A DNA stretch of 64,000 nucleotides from NCBI GenBank assembly GCA_050633785.1, contig JBOEHE010000018.1:1-64000 (forward strand), in the 5' to 3' direction. Of the stretch, positions 26,257 to 33,743 are shown one piece after another. Position 1 is the first letter of the stretch. The number at the start of each line of letters is the position of its first letter. This DNA is from CALKZN01 sp050633785. Its GTDB lineage: Bacteria > Pseudomonadota > Gammaproteobacteria > Arenicellales > Arenicellaceae. A model generated the notes under the pieces. That model saw only the letters and a program-made list of their open reading frames with translations. It was not told the DNA's origin and searched no databases. The position numbers and the translations under genes were made by a program.

Positions 26257-27646
26257 ATGAACCCATTAATGGCAATCGATTTTTATAAGGCAGATCACAG
26301 AAGGCAATATCCAGAAGGGACGGAGTTTGTTTATTCTAACTTTACCCCTCGTTCAGCAAGGTTAGCACCCGTCCTCGATGGTTTTGATGATCGTGTCGTA
26401 GTCATTGGTTTGCAGGCTTATATAAAACGTGTGTTGATCGAGCAATGGAATAGGGAGTTTTTCTCAAAACCCAAAGCGGATGTGATTGCAATATATAAGC
26501 GGCGGATGGACACTTCTCTGGGAGAAGGGGCTGTTCCTGTAGACCACATGGAAGCATTGCATGATTTGGGCTATTTACCTCTGAAGATTAAGGCATTGCC
26601 AGAAGGTTCCAGAGTCAACATTAAAGTCCCCATGTTTACAGTCATTAATACTTTGCCGGAGTTCTACTGGTTGACCAATTACATTGAAACCAGCATCAGT
26701 GCAGAAATCTGGAAACCATGCACTACGGCAACAATCGCATATGAGTATAAGAGGTTGCTGACTGAGTATGCTGTGAAAACGGGAGCTCCATTGGATTTTG
26801 TGCCATTACAAGGCCACGATTTCAGCTTCAGGGGAATGAGCGGTGCTGAAGATGCTGCACAGGCAGGGATAGGGCATTTGGCGAGTTTCATAGGTACAGA
26901 TACGGTCACCGCCATTGATTATGCGGAAGATTACTATGGTGTAGAAGGTGTGGTTGGCGTTTCTGTTCCAGCGACTGAGCATAGTGTTATGTGCATGGGA
27001 ACTAAAGACAATGAAATAGACACTTTTAGACGTCTTATCAGTGATTTATATCCCTCTGGGATTGTCAGCATCGTNNTTGGCAAAAGTTGTCTTCAGACCT
27101 GATAGTGGTGACCCGGTAAATATTATTTGTGGCGATCCGAGTGCACCAACAGGCACACCAGAGCACAAAGGTGCGGTTGAGTGTTTGTGGGAAATATTTG
27201 GCGGAACTGAAACTGACAAGGGCTATAAATTATTGCATGAACGTGTTGGCTTGATTTACGGTGACTCTATTACTTTGCAGAGAGCTCAGGCGATCTTGCA
27301 GCGCTTGGAAGCCAAAGGCTTTGCTTCTACGAATATTGTATTTGGCATTGGCAGCTATACCTATCAGTATCAAACTCGAGATTCTTTTGGTTTTGCTATT
27401 AAAGCAACCTGGGGACAGGTCAACGGTGAAGGTCGAGAGATTTTCAAAGATCCTGCGACGGATAAAGGTGAGAAAAAGTCAGCTGCTGGTTTGTTGAGGG
27501 TGGAAGAAACGACAAGTGGTTTTGAATTATTTGATCGTCAAACGGTTGAACAGGAACAACAAGGTGCTTTGCAGTCTGTTTTTGAGGATGGCAAGCTTGT
27601 TAAGGAAACCAGTTTTGCCGATATTAAAGAGCGTTTGGCTATTTAA
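26257..27646 (+). CDS. nadV: NadV-type nicotinamide phosphoribosyltransferase family protein, interrupted by an assembly gap
   Basis: The start MNPLMAIDFYKADHRRQYPEG follows an AGGAGAG site. Family motifs are NFTPRSAR, LQGHDFSFRGMSG, the catalytic-His region PATEHSVM and VVFRPDSGDPV. The Ns at 27075-27076 replace sequence: SGIVSIV should continue with an S-D-T-W-D-type segment of about 25 residues before KVVFRPDSGDP, and this segment is missing. Replacing the two Ns by one base restores the frame but not these residues. The enzyme joins nicotinamide to PRPP to give NMN, or, in NARP1 systems (Namat), to ADP-ribose pyrophosphate to give NAD+ directly. It lies 22 bases downstream of the Prs-like gene. 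Confidence 0.9.
27075..27076. other. Assembly join (NN) inside the nadV-like gene
   Basis: One of seven NN joins (others at 20069, 30902, 33871, 34466, 35229, 36637). Here about 25 codons expected by homology are absent. At 36637 about 10 codons are absent. At the other coding sites (30902, 33871, 34466, 35229) one base in place of two restores the frame with no visible loss. Confidence 0.8.
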
Positions 27647-27710
27647 CCTTATTTGTTAATGTTGAATTGGCCAGGGACGGCTGATTTGATTTGGAATTTG
27701 AGGTATTACT

Positions 27711-28421
27711 ATGAGCGAAAAAGAGTTTCTGAAGAGTTACAATATACATGATTTTGATGTGCCATTATGTACTGTCGATATGGTAATTTTCTCCTTGGTT
27801 GAAGGAGAAATAAATGTCTTATTGGTTTATCGTGATCAATACCCTCATAAAGACCGGTGGGCTTTGCCTGGTGGTTTTATTGACCTCAGACAAGATGAAT
27901 CTACTGAAGCAGCAGCCCATAGAAAATTAAATGAAAAAACAGGATTGTCATCGGCTTATTTAGAACAAGTCGGGACGACGGGTTCGCCTGATCGTGACCC
28001 CCGAGGCTGGTCTTTGACAGTATTATATTTTGCCCTGGTAGACATCAATCGCGTAACACTTTCTGATGTGGGTAAAGAGTCCATGTGGATGCCTATTGCT
28101 AAGATTAAAGAAGAGTCGTTGGCTTTTGATCATGCTGAGTTGATAGAAAAAGCGATGCAGAGGTTGCATTCAAAGGCCGCATATACTGCTTTGCCAATAG
28201 AGTTAATGCCTGATGAGTTCACACTTACAGAATTGCAACAAGTATTCGAAATGATTCTGAGACGTACATTTCAACCTAAGGCGTTTAGACATCGAGTTCT
28301 ATCAGCAGAAATGGTTGAGGAAACGGGTAATAGTAAGATCAGTGGGAAGAGACCCGCAAAGCTCTACCGGTCCACTAAAATTGATAGAGACACTTACTTT
28401 TCGCGCCCCTTGAAGGACTAG
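27711..28421 (+). CDS. nrtR: NrtR-family transcriptional regulator (Nudix-like sensor plus winged HTH)
   Basis: The protein has 236 residues. The N-terminal Nudix fold contains WALPGGFIDLRQDESTEAAA, but the Nudix box is broken: HRKLNEKTGL stands where R-E-U-x-E-E-x-G-U is needed for hydrolysis, so it probably binds ADP-ribose without cutting it. The C-terminal part (FTLTELQQVFEMILRRTFQPKAFRHRVL ... RPAKLYR) is the winged HTH of NrtR. NrtR regulators repress NAD-biosynthesis genes, and in characterised members ADP-ribose releases them from DNA. Its place inside the operon and the dyad at 25338 suggest autoregulation. Confidence 0.9.
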   Translation: MSEKEFLKSYNIHDFDVPLCTVDMVIFSLVEGEINVLLVYRDQYPHKDRWALPGGFIDLRQDESTEAAAHRKLNEKTGLSSAYLEQVGTTGSPDRDPRGWSLTVLYFALVDINRVTLSDVGKESMWMPIAKIKEESLAFDHAELIEKAMQRLHSKAAYTALPIELMPDEFTLTELQQVFEMILRRTFQPKAFRHRVLSAEMVEETGNSKISGKRPAKLYRSTKIDRDTYFSRPLKD

Positions 28422-28429
28422 GAGTAAAC

Positions 28430-28903
28430 ATGGCCAGTATTATTTATATCGACATAGACGACACCTTGGCGGATATGAAAACAGCATTGAAAAATGCTAA
28501 GCAATCAAACCCGAAGATGCCTTTCCCTCAAGCGGAATATGGTTTTTATGCCAATCTGACCCCACTCAGTGGCGCTATCGAAGCTGTGAGATGGCTTCTC
28601 AGCTCATCGGATTTTAAGCCATATATATTAACAGCACCATCAATCATGAACCCCTTAAGCTATACAGAAAAACGAGTTTGGGTTGAGAAATATCTGGGTA
28701 TGGAAATGGTTGAACGACTCATAATCTCACCCGATAAATCATTGTTAAAAGGTGAATATCTGATAGATGACAATATCCAAGGCAGAGGACAAGAGGCTTT
28801 TGAGGGAACCGTTTTTCACTATGGCTCACGGGCTTATCCAGACTGGGATTCAGTGATCAACACACTAAAACAGAAAGAAGCTTTACAGGATAAACAAAAA
28901 TAA
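28430..28903 (+). CDS. 5'(3')-deoxyribonucleotidase-like HAD phosphatase
   Basis: The protein has 157 residues. HAD motif I is IYIDIDDTLADM (the first Asp is the nucleophile), motif II is ILTAPS and motif IV is LIDDNIQG. The spacing matches the NT5C / 5' nucleotidase type C family, which removes phosphate from (deoxy)nucleoside monophosphates. Within an NAD operon it could act on NMN, AMP or nicotinate nucleotides. It starts eight bases after nrtR, so it is in the same transcript. Confidence 0.88.
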   Translation: MASIIYIDIDDTLADMKTALKNAKQSNPKMPFPQAEYGFYANLTPLSGAIEAVRWLLSSSDFKPYILTAPSIMNPLSYTEKRVWVEKYLGMEMVERLIISPDKSLLKGEYLIDDNIQGRGQEAFEGTVFHYGSRAYPDWDSVINTLKQKEALQDKQK

Positions 28904-28919
28904 GGAAAAGAACTAAATT

Positions 28920-29266
28920 ATGAAAACAATAACATTGTATCGCCCAACGGGGCCAAGTGAACTTGAATTGGTTAAAATACGGATTATACCCAGTGGCCAC
29001 CACGCCTACTTGGACAACCAATTTTTTACCCAGTGACTAATGAACAATATGCAAAAGAGATCGCTACTCAGTGGAACATCAAAGACAGCGGTGTGGGTTA
29101 TGTCACTCGGTTTGAGGTTGAAAAAAAGTTTATGGACAACTACAGCATTGAGCAGGTGGGAGCTTCTCATCATACGGAATGGTGGATACCTGCCTCTGAA
29201 CTGGAGGAACTGAATCGACATATTGTTGGTAAGATTGAGGTGATAGGTGAGTATAAAAAAACATAA
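28920..29266 (+). pseudogene. Crystallin-J1/ADP-ribosylation-associated small protein, frameshifted
   Basis: From ATG 28920 the first frame gives MKTITLYRPTGPSELELVK. The continuation lies in another frame: NTDYTQWPPRLLGQPIFYPV, TNEQYAKEIATQWN, then FEVEKKFMDNYSIEQVG and WIPASELEELNRHIVGKIEV to the stop at 29266. One extra A in the four-A run at 28974-28977 would join them exactly. This protein type is commonly annotated 'ADP-ribosylation/crystallin J1' because it accompanies DraG-like genes. Its biochemical role is unknown. The single-base homopolymer gap suggests either a sequencing error or a recent mutation. Confidence 0.8.
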
Positions 29267-29327
29267 GAGGCCTCTGGTATTTAAAACCAGAGGTGAGTTG
29301 AGCCTTTATGTTAACTCTGGCAGAAAA

Positions 29328-29834
29328 GTGAAGTTCCTATTCTTCTGGGGACATCAGAAACCTCAACAGGGAGTGTCAAACAGTTGCTTCAGTCAATGGT
29401 ATGAGTCCTAATTTGAGCATGATGGGCAGTCCTTTATGACCGCAGAACATTACATGATGTATGCAAAAGCAAAACTGTTTGGTGATGAGCAAGCAATGGA
29501 ACGTTTGCTTAAAGCCAGCAACCCAGGCGAAGCCAAAGCCATAGGACGTCAGGTTCAGGGGTTTGATGAAGAACACTGGCAGCAACATAGATTTGGGATA
29601 GTTGTAACGGGGAATCTGGCAAAGTTTTCCTATAATGCAGACTTGCAAGAGTATCTATTAAATACGGGCAACAGAGTTCTGGTGGAAGCCAGCCCTGTTG
29701 ACAGAATATGGGGAATTGGAATGGCCGCAGATAATCCAGCAGCTGAAAACCCTGATCGATGGAAGGGTGATAACTTATTAGGGTTTGCCTTGATGCAGGT
29801 CCGTGAAGAACTGTTTACTGGAGAAGATAATTAG
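29328..29834 (+). pseudogene. NADAR-family N-glycosidase gene with an in-frame stop
   Basis: In one frame from GTG 29328 the sequence codes for KFLFFWGHQKPQQG, CFSQWYES, a TAA stop at 29406, then FEHDGQSFMTAEHYMMYAKAKLF and on to VDRIWGIGMAADNPAAENPDRWKGDNLLG. All of this is colinear with NADAR/YbiA proteins. The stop stands where family members usually have Pro (SPF). NADAR enzymes cleave the N-glycosidic bond of ADP-ribosylated guanosine and of riboflavin intermediates, releasing ADP-ribose in the former case. The part after the stop has an ATG at 29436 and could give a truncated protein that lacks the FFWGH substrate loop. It is either a real nonsense mutation or a base error. Confidence 0.85.
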
Positions 29835-30347
29835 ATGAGTGCAAAGGTGAATACCATACAAGCTGATATCACCCAGTTGCCAGTTGATGCTGTTGTGAAC
29901 GCTGCGAACCAGGCCATGTGTGGTGGTGGTGGGGTAGATGGGGCTATTCATCGAGCTGCTGGCAAAGGGTTGCTTGAAGAATGTCGCACCATGGGCGGTT
30001 GTAAAACCGGCCACGCGAAAATCACTTCTGCTTATCAACTTCCTGCAAAATATATTATTCATGCAGTAGGCCCAGTCTGGTACGGTGGCCACAAAGGCGA
30101 GGCGGAATTGCTTGCGTCCTGCTACCGTGAGTCCATGAATCTGGCTGCTGATAATGGCATCAGGTCGATTGCCTTTCCTGCTATCAGTTGTGGGGCTTAT
30201 CGATTTCCCTTGAATCAAGCCTGTGAGATAGCGGTTAAAACTGTACTGAATAGTTTGCAGAAACACCAAGGAATAACAGAGGTTATTTTCGCCTGTGTTG
30301 ACAAAAAAATTGAACAGCAGTTAATAAAACAATTGATGTTGAAATGA
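29835..30347 (+). CDS. Macrodomain protein, ADP-ribosyl/O-acetyl-ADP-ribose hydrolase type
   Basis: The protein has 170 residues. The macro-fold signatures are IQADITQLPVDAVVNAANQAMCGGGGVDGAIHRAAG (ADP-ribose-binding loop with the catalytic Asn/Asp of MacroD/YmdB), GHAKITSAYQLPAKYIIHAVGP and the AFPAISCGAYRFPL loop. MacroD-type enzymes remove ADP-ribose from acidic residues and deacetylate O-acetyl-ADP-ribose. It starts directly after the NADAR stop and overlaps the DraG start by four bases, so all three are coupled. Confidence 0.95.
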   Translation: MSAKVNTIQADITQLPVDAVVNAANQAMCGGGGVDGAIHRAAGKGLLEECRTMGGCKTGHAKITSAYQLPAKYIIHAVGPVWYGGHKGEAELLASCYRESMNLAADNGIRSIAFPAISCGAYRFPLNQACEIAVKTVLNSLQKHQGITEVIFACVDKKIEQQLIKQLMLK

Positions 30348-31259
30348 AACCTCTTCTACAGGATAGAGTTACGGGAGCATTGATCGGTCTGGCTGTGGGT
30401 GACGCCGTAGGCACGACACTGGAATTTAAGCCCCGAGGAAGTTTCACTCCCATAACCGAGATGACAGGCGGTGGGCCTTTTCGATTAAACAAAGGAGAAT
30501 GGACAGATGATACTTCCATGGCTTTGTGTCTTGCGCATAGTTTGTTGCATAAGAAAGGGTTTGATCCGGTCGATCAGATGAATCGATATTGTAATTGGTG
30601 GCGAGTTGGCTACATGAGCAGCAACGGAAGATGTTTTGATATTGGTGGTACGGTAATGACTGCACTGGATAAGTATCTCGAATTCAAAGATCCTTTCAGT
30701 GGTTCGTCTGCCGAAGACTCCTCTGGGAATGGTTCTTTGATGAGGTTAGCTCCTATTCCAATGTTTTATTCAGGAAATAAGGCTAAAGCCATTGAATTTG
30801 CAGGGGAAAGTTCCCGTACAACACACGGTTCGGCAGAATGTATAGATAGCAGCCGTTTGTTCTCGAGTTTACTTGTTGAAGCGTTTTCCGCGGAATCAAA
30901 ANNAAAACGAAAGATATCAACCATATTGTCCCCGAGTGATAGATATTGCCAACTTGAAGTTTTTGTCAAACAACTATGAACAACTGACTGGCAGTGGCTA
31001 TGTTATTGAAAGTTTAGAGTCTGCTTTGTGGTGTTTTATGCAAGCAGATAATTTTGAGGAAGCTATATTAATGGCAGCCAATATTGGCAATGACGCAGAT
31101 ACTACCGCGGCTATTTGTGGGCAAATAGCCGGAGCATATTATGGTTTTTCACAGATACCTGAAAAATGGCGGTCCAGCATAACGATGTCAGAAGAAATTC
31201 AAACTTGGAGTGAGCAGTTATTCCATATGGGTAATAAAGCGTTGAAAGCGAAAATTTGA
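30344..31259 (+). CDS. DraG-like ADP-ribosylglycohydrolase, with an assembly join
   Basis: The metal-site motifs of the family are present: GALIGLAVGDAVG, the EWTDDTSMAL pair, SSGNGSLMRLAP, and IGNDADTTAAICGQIAGAYYG with the second Asp pair. Ns at 30902-30903 break the frame between ...FSAESK and NERYQPYCPRVID. One base in place of two restores a continuous protein of about 304 residues, which is normal length. DraG enzymes use two Mg/Mn ions to remove ADP-ribose from arginine. It is the last gene of the operon. The start lies in the ATGA stop of the macrodomain gene. Confidence 0.93.
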
Positions 31260-31356
31260 AACGATTAAATCTCGGCATATGAATTGTTATTGTTTTTAGG
31301 GAAACTAATAGCAATGTATATGAACGGCTATGCCCACAGCCTGTCTTAGAACTAAG

Positions 31357-31752
31357 CTATTGTTCCGGTATCCGCACAATGGCTTTGACTTCAAACACGA
31401 ATGGTTCGGCTAATGCGGCAACGCCGATAGCGGTCCAGTTTGGGGTGTTGTTTATTCCAAAAAACTGGTCTCGCACTGGCCGCGCCAGAGAGGAGTGTTC
31501 TGGGTAGTTGGTGTAAAAGGCGGTCAGGTCGACGACATCATCGAAGCTGGCTCCAACGGATTCCAGAATGCTGCCCATGTTGATGAAGGCCTGTTCCATC
31601 TGTGCAGATGGATCGGTGGGAATGGTGCCATCAGATTTGATGCCGACTTGGCCACCGATAAACAGGAAATCGCCTGACAGAACTGCGGGAGAAAATCCCC
31701 AGGCATCGTAGCTTTGTTTGAGTAGTGAAGGGTTCACTGGAGTGCGTGTCAT
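31357..31752 (-). CDS. RidA/YjgF-family protein
   Basis: ATG 31752 gives MTRTPVNPSLLKQSYDAWGFSPAV, a normal Rid N-terminus; the longer frame to 31827 is less likely. Core features are GDFLFIGGQVGIKSDG, AFINMGSILESVGASFDDVVDLTAFYT and NWTAIGVAALAEPFVFEVKAIV. RidA deaminates reactive enamine/imine intermediates, but the active-site Arg of RidA (R-x-x-V before the second-last strand) appears as TPNW here, so this belongs to another Rid subfamily with an uncertain reaction. It is divergent from a LysR-type gene, its likely regulator. Confidence 0.88.
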   Translation of the reverse strand: MTRTPVNPSLLKQSYDAWGFSPAVLSGDFLFIGGQVGIKSDGTIPTDPSAQMEQAFINMGSILESVGASFDDVVDLTAFYTNYPEHSSLARPVRDQFFGINNTPNWTAIGVAALAEPFVFEVKAIVRIPEQ

Positions 31753-31914
31753 ATTGATCCGGGCTTTGGGTAAGCCTTTGTTGGTTGATGGTGCGAAGAG
31801 TGTATCGAGGAGGAGGATCTGCGACAAACGAGAGTTTCTGCTGCATTGACTTAGAAAATCTATGCCTTAAAATGGCGCAACCCTTTCCACTTTTTAGAAA
31901 CTGACTCCTAATAC

Positions 31915-32511
31915 ATGACCTATCGATTACCATCCTTGAATGGCTTGCGGGCCTTTGAAGCGTCCGCTCGACATTTGAGTTTCAAACATGCCGCTACTGA
32001 GCTGTGTGTGACGGCCGGTGCGGTCAGCCAGCAAGTGAAAGCACTGGAAGCCTCGCTTGGCGTTGAGTTGTTTCGACGGTTGCCTCGAGGTTTGTTGTTA
32101 ACAACAGAAGGCGAAGACTATCTGCAGCCCATCAGCGATGCTTTTCGGCAGATTTCGCGCGCCACGGATGAGGTCTCAACCACGCTGAAGAGTCGCGAGT
32201 TTCGTCTGGGCATTTCCCCATCCCTAGGGGCTGACTTTTTCAAGGCTATCAGTGAGCTGAGAGATGTCAAGACTCAAGGCCCGGTGGCGCTTGTCAGTGA
32301 AGCCAGTGATCCGGCTTTGTTATTGGATGGCAGTTTAGACGCCTTGCTTCGTTCCCCCATCAAATCCCACCCAGGCTTGCATCTGGATCAGTTGGAATTG
32401 GTCAGCTCAGGCAATAAACAAACAGTCACTCTTGCTTTGATTCCTGGAACCGCCGGGTGTCGAGAGCATCAATTATTGCTCAAGGCTCTGGACGATATGA
32501 CATCAGAGTGA
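31915..32511 (+). CDS. LysR-type regulator, short C-terminal domain
   Basis: The protein has 198 residues. It has a GcvA-like HTH (LPSLNGLRAFEASARHLSFKHAATELCVTAGAVSQQVKALEASLG) and a linker helix. Only about 110 residues of effector domain follow, instead of the usual 200, ending ... LLKALDDMTSE. The second half of the periplasmic-binding-like fold is missing, so inducer binding and tetramer formation may be altered. It is divergent from the RidA-like gene across 160 bp. It may be a natural truncation, since the frame ends cleanly and no continuation is visible in other frames. Confidence 0.8.
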   Translation: MTYRLPSLNGLRAFEASARHLSFKHAATELCVTAGAVSQQVKALEASLGVELFRRLPRGLLLTTEGEDYLQPISDAFRQISRATDEVSTTLKSREFRLGISPSLGADFFKAISELRDVKTQGPVALVSEASDPALLLDGSLDALLRSPIKSHPGLHLDQLELVSSGNKQTVTLALIPGTAGCREHQLLLKALDDMTSE

Positions 32512-32570
32512 TGCAATATCTGCCGACGATGAACTTTTTATCTTAGACTCTTTTACGTGACCGGATAGCC

Positions 32571-33743
32571 ATGAAATTTCTGCACACCTCGGATTGGCAT
32601 ATTGGCCGCCAATTGCACAATCAGTCCTTATTGGATGATCAAGCCCATGTTCTGGAGCAAATCGTTGCGCTTGCACGAGAACATAAGGTTGATGCAGTGG
32701 TGGTTGCCGGTGATATTTATGACCGCTCCGTGCCACCAACAACAGCAGTTGATTTATTGAATGCGGTGTTGAGCCGTTTGGTTGATGAGTTGGGCATCAG
32801 TGTGTTGATGATTGCGGGCAACCACGACAGTCATTCGCGTCTGGGCTTTGCTGCTGCACAGATGGAGTCCAGTGGCTTGCATATTGTTGGGCCATTGAAT
32901 GACAGCCTTGAACCGATTGTGCTCAGTGGTCAGCAGGGTGATGCGGCATTCTTTTTGATTCCCTATGTTGAACCGGTTCTGGTCAAGAATGTCTATGGCG
33001 ATGCAGCTGCGGATATTGTGACACACCAGGATGCAATGGCCTTTTTGCTGGAACAGGTGCGGGCTTGTGATGTGAAGGGGTTACCCAAAGTGATCGTTGC
33101 CCATTGCTTTCTTGATGGTGCGGATGAGTCTGAGTCGGAACGGCCTTTAAGCATTGGCGGGGCGGACAGAATCAGCCCGACATTGTTTGACGATTTTGCT
33201 TATGCTGCTCTGGGGCATTTGCATGGACCGCAATACAAAGGGGCGGAACATATTCGTTATTCGGGTTCAATTTTGAAATACTCGTTCAGTGAAGTGAGCC
33301 AGAAAAAGTCGGTAACTCTGGTTGATATGATTGACCTTGACGAGTCCGACAAAGCTAAGATTTCCTTGTTGCCATTGAAGCCCATTCGTGACCTTAGAAT
33401 AGTTGAAGGCATGTTGGACGATATTCAGTTGAATGCGGCAAGCGATGTCAATGCGGATGATTACTTGATGGTGCGGCTGCTGGATAAACAAGCCATTCTT
33501 GACCCGATCGGTAAGCTGCGTTCGGTGTACAAAAATGTATTGCATCTGGAACGAACCGGTTTGCTGGCTGAACGTGATGAAGCCACTTTGACTCCCGTTA
33601 ATTTGCAGCAAAGTGAAATGGATATGTTCCACAGTTTTTTTGAACAAGTGACTGGCGATACACTCAATGAACAGCAGCAGGATGTCGTGAAAACGGTGAT
33701 CGAGGATTTGTACAAAGATCTTTCAACAGGCAAAACACAATGA
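32571..33743 (+). CDS. sbcD: Exonuclease SbcCD, nuclease subunit D
   Basis: The protein has 390 residues. The metallophosphoesterase motifs are HTSDWHIGRQL, VVAGDIYDRSVPP, IAGNHDSHSRLG, VAHCFLDG and ALGHLHGPQ. SbcD is the Mn-dependent nuclease that, with the SbcC ATPase, opens DNA hairpins and processes protein-blocked ends. The stop overlaps the sbcC start (ATGA). Confidence 0.96.
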   Translation: MKFLHTSDWHIGRQLHNQSLLDDQAHVLEQIVALAREHKVDAVVVAGDIYDRSVPPTTAVDLLNAVLSRLVDELGISVLMIAGNHDSHSRLGFAAAQMESSGLHIVGPLNDSLEPIVLSGQQGDAAFFLIPYVEPVLVKNVYGDAAADIVTHQDAMAFLLEQVRACDVKGLPKVIVAHCFLDGADESESERPLSIGGADRISPTLFDDFAYAALGHLHGPQYKGAEHIRYSGSILKYSFSEVSQKKSVTLVDMIDLDESDKAKISLLPLKPIRDLRIVEGMLDDIQLNAASDVNADDYLMVRLLDKQAILDPIGKLRSVYKNVLHLERTGLLAERDEATLTPVNLQQSEMDMFHSFFEQVTGDTLNEQQQDVVKTVIEDLYKDLSTGKTQ

